From positions 1 through 29,210 of the IMG/VR virus record IMGVR_UViG_3300032093_000620: a stretch of DNA of 29,210 bases. One strand, written 5' to 3'. Each line of letters begins with the position of its first letter. The stretch's first letter is position 1. The notes beneath the pieces are model-generated. The model was given only the letters and a program-made list of their open reading frames with translations. It searched no databases and was not told the origin of the DNA. This document shows, in pieces, positions 21,415 to 29,002 of the stretch. The stretch comes from a virus. The position numbers were made by a program, and so were the translations under genes.

Positions 21415-21996
21415 CTATAGAGAGGTTCCGCGATCGACTCGCACGGCCAGGTATCGGGCGTGCGCTCCGGCCGTAGACTCGGCGGCATCGACCACTCGCC
21501 AGCCCCGCGACTCCATGCCCAGGAACGTCTGCACGGACAGCCGCACCAGTTCGGGCGTGAACACCGGCGACAGCGGCCAGTCTCTCGGGATGCCCAGCGT
21601 CTCGCGGATGCTATGCGAAAGCGCAGAGCCACCGCCCATCGTCACGAGGCCCAGCGTCAAGAAAACCGTTGTCGGCTCCTCGACGTTCGGCAGCAACCCG
21701 CACCAGTGCTCCCACGGCATCCCATACGTGTCGATGTCGATCACGTTCGCATTGAGTCCAGGCTGGCAAACCACCTTCCGCGAGTCGATACGCAGGCGGC
21801 CGTTCTTCGGCTTTACATCGACGCCCCAATACGTCGCCACGGGAAACTCTCGTCGCAGGTTGTCCCATATCACGCCGCTGCCCTGGCAACAATCGAACAC
21901 GCGAATGTCTCCGTCGGCGTGATGCTTCGAGAGCATATGCCGACGCAGCAGCAGCTTGCTCGCCAGATGAGCGTTATCCGTTTTCGTACTGGGCAT
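21415..21996 (-). CDS. Class I methyltransferase-like protein
   Basis: 193 aa. VFDCCQGSGVIWDNL (residues 33-47) fits motif I of SAM-binding Rossmann folds, and YWGVDVK puts Asp60 at the expected acidic position. NVIDIDTYGMPWEHW (about 84-98) is reminiscent of the D-x-DPYGxP segment of Trm1-type tRNA methyltransferases. It may modify nucleic acid, but no DPPY or catalytic Cys motif confirms the substrate. ATG 21996 overlaps the ParB-like gene by 23 nt, so the two are probably coupled. Confidence 0.7.
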   Translation of the reverse strand: MPSTKTDNAHLASKLLLRRHMLSKHHADGDIRVFDCCQGSGVIWDNLRREFPVATYWGVDVKPKNGRLRIDSRKVVCQPGLNANVIDIDTYGMPWEHWCGLLPNVEEPTTVFLTLGLVTMGGGSALSHSIRETLGIPRDWPLSPVFTPELVRLSVQTFLGMESRGWRVVDAAESTAGAHARYLAVRVDRGTSL

Positions 21997-22603
21997 CGTT
22001 TGCGACCGTCAACAGTGTGACGCCTTCGAGTTTCCCGATCTGCTCGAGCTGCGCGGCGATCTCGCCGTACCGCACGACCGGCAGGCCGATCAAGGCCCAG
22101 GCCATGCGCGGCGGCGGCCGCACTTCGAGGCCCAGCACCTTCGGGGCCTCGTCGGGCACGAGGCCCACGTCCGTCGCCAGCTGCTCATACATGGCCGCGA
22201 GCCCCTCGCTGCCTGTCTGCACACTGTGCAGCAACTCGCTCAGAGCGGTGGCGCTGGTCTCCGCGAGGGCGGCGATCGGATCGACCGACAGCAGCAGCTT
22301 GTTGGCCTCGGCCTCGGTAACGTCCAGCACGAGCACGGGCACCTCCTGCTCGGGCGTTGTCTCGGCTCGCATATGGCCGTCGATCAGCATCAGCGAACCG
22401 TCGGGCAACTCGCGGGCCAGGAGGGCGTCGGCGTATCCGACTTCCGACAGGATGCCTTGGAGCGCGGCCCGCTGCGACTGCGGATGCGTGCGCCAGTTCG
22501 AGGGGTTGGGTAGCAGGTCGCGAGCGCGGACGCGGCGCAGCTCCTTCACCCTGTCGCGGATGCCTGCGGCCGGCTCTGCCTGGGCCTCCTTACGCTTCGC
22601 CAT
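21974..22603 (-). CDS. ParB N-terminal domain protein
   Basis: 209 aa. The ParB/Srx-fold core is clear: LLPNPSNWRTHPQSQRAALQ, then a helix with a Gly turn, and LIDGHMRAE (residues 73-81). The C-terminal half has ANKLLLSVDPIAALAE, as in ParB-like phage proteins that pair with methyltransferases. CTP or nucleotide binding, or nuclease activity, is possible. It is not shown to be a partition protein, since no ParA is seen. ATG 22603 has GGGGG 6 nt upstream. It is the first gene downstream of the iteron-like region. Confidence 0.87.
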   Translation of the reverse strand: MAKRKEAQAEPAAGIRDRVKELRRVRARDLLPNPSNWRTHPQSQRAALQGILSEVGYADALLARELPDGSLMLIDGHMRAETTPEQEVPVLVLDVTEAEANKLLLSVDPIAALAETSATALSELLHSVQTGSEGLAAMYEQLATDVGLVPDEAPKVLGLEVRPPPRMAWALIGLPVVRYGEIAAQLEQIGKLEGVTLLTVANDAQYENG

Positions 22604-22852
22604 CCATCACCCCCTTCACTTTTTTGCGGAAACTTGCGCGTCGGCAGCCAGGGGGTTTCCGTAACACATGGTTTCGTGATGTTCCCCCCCCTCCCCCTTG
22701 CGAAAAACGTGCGTTTTCCGCGGTAAAACAGCGTTTTCTCGCACAACGCACATCACGACGTTTCTCGCGGGAGCCAACTCGTGGATAACTCGGCCCAAAA
22801 CACGCTTTTTTGAGCGTTTCGGCCACAAGCCTAGCGGATTCGGGGGATCAAG
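22604..22852. other. Gene-free region with iteron-like repeats; candidate origin or control region
   Basis: No convincing gene is seen. Repeats of GCGTTTTC/ACGTTTCTCGC type occur at 22711-22723, 22731-22742, 22758-22769 and 22813-22820. A palindrome AAAACGTGCGTTTT lies at 22704-22717, and a T/A-rich inverted pair near 22796-22820. TTATCCAC (gene strand, 22788-22781) matches 8 bases of the DnaA-box consensus. A C8-T-C5 tract lies at 22684-22697. These resemble a replication origin or a complex operator ahead of the early operon. Confidence 0.5.
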
Positions 22853-23155
22853 CTAGCGCAGGTGACAGCCGCGTCGGATCTGTTCCCCGCGGGTCTTCGC
22901 CCCGTGATGCTCGACACAAAGCGTCTGCAGGTTTGCCAGGTCATCTGTACCGCCGTCGTGCAGTGGCCGCACGTGATCCACCTGGGCCAGCTGGTCGCAC
23001 AGCCGGCCGCAGACGGCGCAGCGGTAGCCATCCCGAAGCAGGACGGCCTTTCGGATCGCAGCCCAGGCGAGCGAATGGTAGTGCGTGCGGTTGCGCTCGA
23101 GCTTGATTCGAGGCGGCCGGAATGATGGCGGGGAGTAGGGCACGGCGCGGCTCAC
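22853..23155 (-). CDS. HNH endonuclease
   Basis: 100 aa from GTG 23155, overlapping the propeller gene stop as GTGA. The HNH motif reads VLLRDGYRCAVCGRL, VDHVRPLHDGG and LANLQTLCVEHHGAKT, with the two CxxC/CxxH metal pairs and catalytic His in VDHV. Such nucleases often sit next to the terminase and assist cos cleavage. Here it lies about 6 kb upstream of terS, after the fibre genes. A longer reading to 23272 is shadow sequence. Confidence 0.9.
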   Translation of the reverse strand: MSRAVPYSPPSFRPPRIKLERNRTHYHSLAWAAIRKAVLLRDGYRCAVCGRLCDQLAQVDHVRPLHDGGTDDLANLQTLCVEHHGAKTRGEQIRRGCHLR

Positions 23156-24276
23156 GCGGGCTTGAGCGTGTGAATCGTGTTCGTTTGATCCACCACCACG
23201 AACACACCATTTCCGAAGGCGATGGAACGGTCGCCTGCGGTTCGCGCGAGCGGAAGCCCTGCGGCCTTCCACGTGATGCCGTCAGCGGACAGGTAACTCT
23301 CGTCGTAATCCACGAACAGAAAACTTCCACCGCCTGCCGCGATTCGCACGCGCTCCGTCCCGAACTCGGAGGCAGTCGGGAGGTTCCTCATCGTCCAACT
23401 CGCACCGCGGTTCGTTGACGTTGCCACCCGCCTGGCACTGCCGCGACCGACAACGCCAGCGGCAACCGTCGTTTCCTTGCTGTGAGCTACGCCCGACACT
23501 GAGAAAGCCGCGTCGGGCATTGTGCGCTGCGTCCACGTCATGCCATCCGTGCTTGTCTGCACCGTCTTGTTGCTCGTCGTGGCCCCGAGGCCGAGCGGCC
23601 CGCCCGCGTTGAACGGGCAAACCGCAACGTAGTTCGATCCGGTGTAGACGATGGACGAAAACACGCCCCCATATCGAACGCGCGCCAAGCCCTCATCCGC
23701 AGCCTGCCCGTCTGCCGTGCGGGTCACCTGCCACTGCTCGCCATCGGTTGACCGCAGGACGCACTGCCGTTGCGTGTTCAGGGTGGTGCCGCTGCTGCGG
23801 TGATTCATGCCGAGCAAGATTTGCCCTGGGCCGACGCACGAACACCACGCATCAAGGTGGTCGAATGGCGTTGCGGGAGCGGGGGCCGCGGGCGTCCAGT
23901 TGAGCCCGTCGCGGGAGTAGATCACTCCCTTTTCCGTCCAGACCATGAATCGGCCGTCGTGGAGAGCGAACACTTTTGGCGTGCGCGGCGCGTCGGGCCG
24001 CAACGGGTCGAGCGCGAGCGCGTACTCCTCGGGAAACTCGCCGCCCTTCCACGTCACGCCGTCCGTGCTGGTGGCATAGGAAGCGGTGATTCGGGGCGGC
24101 GGTTCCACGACGGTGCGCGCGCTGCCGACGGCAACGAATCGCCCTCCCGCGAACGCGACCGAATGATACCGAAAACTCGCTGGCCCCACGGCGGTCGATG
24201 CGGCTTCGCCTGGGGCGAGTTCCTGCTTCGCTGGGCCGACCGCTGGGCCGTAGGACAGCCACGTGCGGATGCTCAC
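23152..24276 (-). CDS. Asp-box beta-propeller tail protein
   Basis: 374 aa from GTG 24276. Six Asp-box-like motifs recur at about 60-residue intervals: STDGVTW, SRDGLNW, STDGEQW, STDGMTW, STNRGASW and SADGITW. Each ends a small beta-sheet blade with a G-x-FVAVG-like strand. The fold is a sialidase-type propeller. No full sialidase active-site Arg triad was identified. It follows the fibre genes and probably forms the receptor-binding or glycan-recognising tip. A 50-aa gene directly upstream overlaps it as GTGA. Confidence 0.82.
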   Translation of the reverse strand: MSIRTWLSYGPAVGPAKQELAPGEAASTAVGPASFRYHSVAFAGGRFVAVGSARTVVEPPPRITASYATSTDGVTWKGGEFPEEYALALDPLRPDAPRTPKVFALHDGRFMVWTEKGVIYSRDGLNWTPAAPAPATPFDHLDAWCSCVGPGQILLGMNHRSSGTTLNTQRQCVLRSTDGEQWQVTRTADGQAADEGLARVRYGGVFSSIVYTGSNYVAVCPFNAGGPLGLGATTSNKTVQTSTDGMTWTQRTMPDAAFSVSGVAHSKETTVAAGVVGRGSARRVATSTNRGASWTMRNLPTASEFGTERVRIAAGGGSFLFVDYDESYLSADGITWKAAGLPLARTAGDRSIAFGNGVFVVVDQTNTIHTLKPA

Positions 24277-24425
24277 TCGTCCACCTCTGGCGTCTCCACG
24301 ATTGGGGCTTCCATGCGCCGCATGGCCTCGTCGTAGGCCTCCTGCCGCTCCCGCATTTCGGCAGCGGCCTCCGAATTGGCCGCGAACATGAGGGCCATCA
24401 GTTCATCTTGCGTCGGCTCTATCAC
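24273..24425 (-). CDS. Small helical protein between fibre genes
   Basis: 50 aa from GTG 24425 with GGAG about 6 nt upstream. MIEPTQDELMALMFAANSEA then an acidic/Glu-rich helix (MRERQEAYDEAMRRME) ending in TPEVDE. Its stop overlaps the propeller gene start (GTGA). A short helical peptide upstream of a fibre-tip gene may be a fibre chaperone, but no family is recognised. Confidence 0.65.
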   Translation of the reverse strand: MIEPTQDELMALMFAANSEAAAEMRERQEAYDEAMRRMEAPIVETPEVDE

Positions 24426-24434
24426 GGGCGTCTC

Positions 24435-25727
24435 CTACGTTCCGGCAATGTCTCCGAACAGATACCAAGTATCCGTACCGGCCTTGAGCAGTCGGGCAGT
24501 CGTGAGCCGGCCGCGAAGCTGGGCAGTTGATCCAGAGCCGCCCGCCAGGACGCCGGTATTGTTGATCGGGTTATTCCACAACAGGGTAACCCCGAAACCT
24601 GCCATCACGGCGGTAGTGGTGGCGCTGGCATCCATGATTTCGATCACGGTGCCAATCGGGAACGGAGCCGCCGAGTTGGCAGGGATGATGAACGTGACGG
24701 TGCCACCCGTTGCCGTGTTCCCGTTCGTCACGATCTTTCCGGCGTCGGTTAGCTGGAGCGTGTAGTTCGCTGTCTTCACCTCGATGTTCAGCGGGCCGAC
24801 GGCGGTCGAGTTCAGCCCGCCCTGTGCGATGGTGGCCGACTCCGTGACCGAAAGCCGGTTCACGGTAGCGGTGCCGTCGCTTGTGAGCGTAAGCCCGCGA
24901 TTCGGCTGGGCAGACAGACCATCGTTCACCAGAAAACGCATCTGCGTCTGCACGCTCGGCTCGCCAGCGGTGGCCGTTTTCGTGGCCTGCGTGATAATCG
25001 TGCCCATCTGGGCACCGGTTCCGGCGGCGTTGACCGACACGAACCGCATTTCACCGATTACGTCGTTCGCCTGCGGGGGAAGCTGGGCGGCGAACGTGCC
25101 GCGGGTCTTTCGGAGCGTGAAGAACGGAGCTACCGCGTCGTTACTGTGCCGGTTGCACACTTGGCTCGCCACCGCACCGCCCTCGGATCGGACGGTGACG
25201 CCAGCCGAAACACCGGAAGCAGGCTGCACAAGAATGCTGCCGGTGAGCGTTCCGCCCGTGAGTGGCAGGTAGTCGCCGGTCACCGATCCACCGCCACCGC
25301 CATCGGTCACGGCAGGCGTGAAAATCTTCCCGTCCGTACCGAGCCGCGCGGTATTCCCAGGATCGGCCGAGATAAGCGAGTCGTTTTCCCATTCGCCATC
25401 CGCGCTTAGCACAAGCGTCTGGCCCGCCTTCGGCTGGCTGAGCGCTACGTCCTTCAGCGAGTTGAGCCCTGGCGTTGGCATCGCCAACCCGTTCGCACGG
25501 ATGCGGAGTTCGTTGTCCGCGTCGGGCGAGATCGGCGTATGCACGAGGTTGTCGGTGCCGAGCCTCGTCGCGTTGCGTGCGTTGCTCGACACGGCGGCCG
25601 GCCCAGGCGGGCCGGCCTCGCCGCGTTCGCCACGGTCACCAGGCGGGCCGTCTGGCCCCATCGGGCCAATCTCGCCTTGCAGCGATTGCCACTCCGTGCC
25701 CGTCCAGATCCGCACATCGCTCGCCAT
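24435..25727 (-). CDS. Tail fibre protein with collagen-like segment
   Basis: 430 aa from ATG 25727, GGAG 7 nt upstream. N-terminal MASDVRIWTGTEWQSLQG is followed by GEIGPMGPDGPPGDRGERG, a collagen-like GXY run. The long middle is Thr/Ala/Gly-rich with fibre-type repeats (NATRLGTDNLVHTPIS and NTARLGTDGKIFTPAV), and the C-terminus (FIIPANSAAPFPIGTVIEIM) looks like a trimeric fibre head. The N-terminal motif is shared with the next two fibre genes, suggesting a common docking element. Confidence 0.82.
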   Translation of the reverse strand: MASDVRIWTGTEWQSLQGEIGPMGPDGPPGDRGERGEAGPPGPAAVSSNARNATRLGTDNLVHTPISPDADNELRIRANGLAMPTPGLNSLKDVALSQPKAGQTLVLSADGEWENDSLISADPGNTARLGTDGKIFTPAVTDGGGGGSVTGDYLPLTGGTLTGSILVQPASGVSAGVTVRSEGGAVASQVCNRHSNDAVAPFFTLRKTRGTFAAQLPPQANDVIGEMRFVSVNAAGTGAQMGTIITQATKTATAGEPSVQTQMRFLVNDGLSAQPNRGLTLTSDGTATVNRLSVTESATIAQGGLNSTAVGPLNIEVKTANYTLQLTDAGKIVTNGNTATGGTVTFIIPANSAAPFPIGTVIEIMDASATTTAVMAGFGVTLLWNNPINNTGVLAGGSGSTAQLRGRLTTARLLKAGTDTWYLFGDIAGT

Positions 25728-25793
25728 GATCTCGCTCCGGTTTTGCGGGAGGGGCGCGGCCCGATTGCCGGCCCCCTGCTCGAGCAGCTGCGA

Positions 25794-26570
25794 CTACGGC
25801 ACAATCCAAAGAGCGCCCTTCAGAGCGCCGGCGGGCGTGGTCGCAGTGTCAAAGACTTGGAAATTCTGGCCCGCGTCGCCCTTCGCACCGGCAGGGATGC
25901 CGAACGCGAACACTGCGGCCGTTGCCGTTCCCGTATTGCTCACGGTCGGCGTTGCGCCGGCCGCCAGGCCCGTCACGGTTCCGACGGCGATCGTGGCCGC
26001 CGCACCAGGCGAGCCATCCGGCCCGGCTGGCCCTCGAAGCGGGCCGACGTTCACCCAGGCCGTGCCCGTCCACACCACGCCGTCGCCAATGGCCGCGGGG
26101 CCGACGCCGGAGGCCGGAGCGCCGGTGAGCGCGGCCGCCGATCCGAGAATGTAGAGATCATTCACGACAGGCGAGCCGGTCGGCGGGTAGGCCGTGGCCG
26201 TTCCCTTGATTACCGCAGCTGCACCCGTGTCGCCCTTCGGGCCGGCCGGAATCACGAAGTTGAACACAGCCGCGGAGGCCGTGCCGACGTTCGTCACCTG
26301 GGCCTGGGAGCCAGCTGCGCCGGTGGCCGTGGTGCCGACGCTGATCGTGGCGGCCTGGCCCGCGTCGCCTCGCGGAATCGTGAAGTTCAGCGTAGCGTCG
26401 TTGGGCGACGGGTTGCTGTCCGTGACGATCACAGTCGAGCCGGCGGCTCCGGTCGTGACCGTGCCAAGCGCGATGGTCGATTTCGCGCCCGCGGCTCCCG
26501 CGTCGCCCTTCGGGCCTTTGATCGAAACCCACTGCGTGCCGTCGAAAACTCTCACGTCTGATGCGGCCAT
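25794..26570 (-). CDS. Tail fibre protein with collagen-like and VTNxGT repeats
   Basis: 258 aa from ATG 26570 (GGAG 7 nt upstream). It opens with SDVRVFDGTQWVSIKG, then GPKGDAGAAG. Three repeats of roughly 45 residues share the pattern TxxxGTxTxGAAGxxAxVTN...NF/FxIPxGxKGDxG. An internal VVWTGTAWVNVGPLRGPAGPDG repeats the docking-plus-collagen pattern. The end is FQVFDTATTP. Collagen-like segments imply a trimeric rod. Its start is 4 nt after the previous stop. Confidence 0.82.
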   Translation of the reverse strand: MAASDVRVFDGTQWVSIKGPKGDAGAAGAKSTIALGTVTTGAAGSTVIVTDSNPSPNDATLNFTIPRGDAGQAATISVGTTATGAAGSQAQVTNVGTASAAVFNFVIPAGPKGDTGAAAVIKGTATAYPPTGSPVVNDLYILGSAAALTGAPASGVGPAAIGDGVVWTGTAWVNVGPLRGPAGPDGSPGAAATIAVGTVTGLAAGATPTVSNTGTATAAVFAFGIPAGAKGDAGQNFQVFDTATTPAGALKGALWIVP

Positions 26571-26574
26571 TTTC

Positions 26575-26835
26575 TCACTCCGTTTCTTCTCTGAGGGAAA
26601 CCACATTCGGGGGAACGTCTGGCGGCAGCTGCTCGAACTCGTCGGCGCGTTGAATCACGCCGTCGAATAGCCAAACATCGCCCTTGCGGATAGGCGTCGG
26701 CGGGGCCGGCTGCGGGCCGAATACCTCGACGCTCTGGCCGTCTGCCCCTGGCGGGCCAGCTGGGCCGACAGCACCACCGCCGCCGGAGCTGATCGGCTCC
26801 CACTTCGTTCCCGTCCAGTAGTAGAGCACGCTCAT
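26575..26835 (-). CDS. Short fibre-docking protein with collagen-like segment
   Basis: 86 aa from ATG 26835; an in-frame TTG at 26841 is less likely. MSVLYYWTGTKWEPISSGGGG, then GPAGPPGADGQ and DVWLFDGVIQRADEFEQLPP. It carries the WTGTxW motif of the neighbouring fibres and a short GXY run but no head domain. It may be an adaptor, a remnant of a longer fibre, or a modular piece that recombines with its neighbours. Confidence 0.68.
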   Translation of the reverse strand: MSVLYYWTGTKWEPISSGGGGAVGPAGPPGADGQSVEVFGPQPAPPTPIRKGDVWLFDGVIQRADEFEQLPPDVPPNVVSLREETE

Positions 26836-26837
26836 GG

Positions 26838-27485
26838 TCAATAGGCCGCCTTCCAGCGCAAGCCGCCGAATGATGCTTCGTTGATCGCGCCGGCCATCGT
26901 GATGCCGATATTCCTGTCGGTGGTGCCGACGTAGACGTAGGTGTACCGAGCAGCCACGCCAGCCTCGCGGGCCGCGATCACGTAGTTCGCAGTGGTTTCC
27001 GCGAGCGGGAAGTTCGCAGGCAGACGCAAGACCGTGAACGAGGTATTCGTGGTGCTGAACGTGCGGACGCCACGCAGTTCAACGAACCCGCCAAGGAGCC
27101 TCGCCTGCACCTGGTTCTGTGTGCCGCCCGTTCCGGTCAGGCAGTCCGTCCAATCAATATCCGGCGGCGGGGTCTTGGTGCCGCCGGCCAGCATCTTCTT
27201 CACCTCGTCCATCACCGACTGCTTGAAGTCTGCCAGGGCAGGGTCGTTGATACTTGCGGCGGTAGGAGGCGCGGTCGTTTCGATGGCCGCGATCCTGCCA
27301 GCAAGCACGCCCGCCTCGGTGATCACCGCATCGACACGCTTCGCCACAAAATCCAATTCGGGCCTCTCGACGTAGCCCGCCAGGTCAAGCGGGGGAGCCA
27401 TCTTGTTTTCCATGGCGTCCAACCGCCTGCCGACGATTTCAACGTCCTCCCTGGCCGCAAGACTTTCGAGGTTCGTGCTGCTCAT
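26838..27485 (-). CDS. Tail fibre/appendage protein with coiled-coil stem
   Basis: 215 aa from ATG 27485, sharing one base with the previous stop (TAATG). An N-terminal coiled-coil-like segment (LESLAAREDVEIVGRRLDAMENKM) leads to a stalk. The C-terminal domain (LLGGFVELRGVRTFSTTNTSF, then NFPLAETTANYVIAAREAG) is a beta-rich fibre head of the type seen in many phage fibres. The reading up to 27815 is shadow sequence. Linked to the next fibre gene by overlap. Confidence 0.78.
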   Translation of the reverse strand: MSSTNLESLAAREDVEIVGRRLDAMENKMAPPLDLAGYVERPELDFVAKRVDAVITEAGVLAGRIAAIETTAPPTAASINDPALADFKQSVMDEVKKMLAGGTKTPPPDIDWTDCLTGTGGTQNQVQARLLGGFVELRGVRTFSTTNTSFTVLRLPANFPLAETTANYVIAAREAGVAARYTYVYVGTTDRNIGITMAGAINEASFGGLRWKAAY

Positions 27486-28999
27486 TACTTGGCTCCTGGC
27501 AGGGTGAAGTCGAGGCAAACCTGCGACGCTGTGATCAGTCGGAATGAAACCTTGAGCGTGCCATCCGGTCGAACTTGCAGGGTCGCTATGCCGCCCGCCG
27601 TTCCTTGCATCGTCGGGACGGCGACCGCTCGAATCGTCGCGGGTATCATTTCGGCCGGCAGTCTGGCGAACACGACCGACGAATCGACGGCCGGCGGCGA
27701 TACGACTTCGGCCACGCCACGAAACTCGAGATTGTCGCCGTTCCATCGCACTTCCGCGGCAGGGTAGGCACCTGGGCCGTTTCGCCAGCCGGCTTCGAGC
27801 GTGAGCCGCTGCCACGGGGTCTTGTCCGCGACCTGGCCTTCGAGGTCTGACTTGTAGACAAGGAACTCGGCTCCCTTGTTCGTGACCAGCACAAGCCGGT
27901 CGCCATAGCCTTCGTTCGTGTCGCCGTAGGCCATCGACGCCTTCGGATCGACCAGGGAGCCGAATTGAATCGTGTTCAAGTTCAACCGGTCTGCGACGAT
28001 GATCTGCTGCTCGTTGTTCGCCATCGCGAACGCACTCAGGTCGTTCAGATACGCAACCGGAAACGTCTTGGTGCCGACTGCGACCGACAGGCGATTCTGC
28101 CCGCTGTTGTCCGAGACGAGCATCCGATGATTGTCGAGCGTGAGCGACTTCGCGGTGATCGCCTGGTCGGCGTCCTGCAACTTCGCGTACGCCGACAGGT
28201 CGGCGGCGGGGATGCGGGCGATCGTGTCATCGACGTATTGCTCGGTCGCGTAGCCGTCGAGGCTGGGCGGCGCGACCATATCGGCCTGCTTCACGAACAG
28301 GCCATCGACCTCCTGCTTCGTGTACCGCTCCGCGAAGGCCGTGGTCGCGTTCGTGACGATCTCCGTCCGCAGCTCCTCGAGCGCGTCGGTTGTCGCGTAC
28401 CCGCCCAGGTCGATCGTGCCGCCGGTCGCCACGTTCGCGAGGGCCGCATCGACTTCGGCCTTGCGGTACGTGTCATCGAGCTTCGCGCATGCGTCGAGTT
28501 CGGACAGGTATGCGTACGGCAGCGGGGTCTTGCCGTCAATCGACAGCCCGAGCCGCGGCCCCTCGTTTGGCACGATTTGGGTGTAGAGCAGATTGACCTT
28601 TTCGCCCTTGCCGCCCAGTTCCTCAAACTGGACGCCCACGACCTCCACTCGCCTCGCCTTGATCGTCTGGTCGGGGTTCGTCTGGTCGGCCTTCACGCTC
28701 ACCGCCGCTTCCACTTCCGGCTTAGTCGCCAAGCCCGACAGGTCGGCAGGGGCTACGCCGGCCATCGCCGCAGCGATCGCGGCGTCGACTTCCGCCTTCG
28801 TGTAGACCGTGGCAACCTGGCCGTCCACGTAAGCCGTTGTCGCGTAGGCCGACAGGTCAACGGTGCCGCCGCCGCCAACCTGAATACTCGCGAGCAGGGC
28901 GTCTACTTCCAGATCGGTGTAGACGCCTACGATGCCCTTCGGCACGGCGATCGCGGTCGGCTCGGTGGTGATCGGATTCGGCCTAGTCGGTGCGGGCAT
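27485..28999 (-). CDS. Long tail fibre protein with YTKAEVDA repeats
   Basis: 504 aa from ATG 28999. Repeats of the type YTxxEVDA/YATTxYVDG (for example VYTKAEVDAAIAAAM, YTKQEVDGLFVK, YATEQYVDDTIA) recur across the first two thirds and alternate with LSAYAxL segments, forming a trimeric shaft. The C-terminal domain starts near WQRLTLEAGWRNGPG, then AEVRWNGDNLEFRGVAEVV, a common fibre head pattern. It is probably the main side or tip fibre. Confidence 0.82.
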   Translation of the reverse strand: MPAPTRPNPITTEPTAIAVPKGIVGVYTDLEVDALLASIQVGGGGTVDLSAYATTAYVDGQVATVYTKAEVDAAIAAAMAGVAPADLSGLATKPEVEAAVSVKADQTNPDQTIKARRVEVVGVQFEELGGKGEKVNLLYTQIVPNEGPRLGLSIDGKTPLPYAYLSELDACAKLDDTYRKAEVDAALANVATGGTIDLGGYATTDALEELRTEIVTNATTAFAERYTKQEVDGLFVKQADMVAPPSLDGYATEQYVDDTIARIPAADLSAYAKLQDADQAITAKSLTLDNHRMLVSDNSGQNRLSVAVGTKTFPVAYLNDLSAFAMANNEQQIIVADRLNLNTIQFGSLVDPKASMAYGDTNEGYGDRLVLVTNKGAEFLVYKSDLEGQVADKTPWQRLTLEAGWRNGPGAYPAAEVRWNGDNLEFRGVAEVVSPPAVDSSVVFARLPAEMIPATIRAVAVPTMQGTAGGIATLQVRPDGTLKVSFRLITASQVCLDFTLPGAK

Positions 29000-29002
29000 T
29001 GT

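Noticed and set aside
25776-25787. 12-bp palindrome CTGCTCGAGCAG
   Set aside because: Short GC-rich palindromes are expected by chance here; no repeat or promoter context supports a site.
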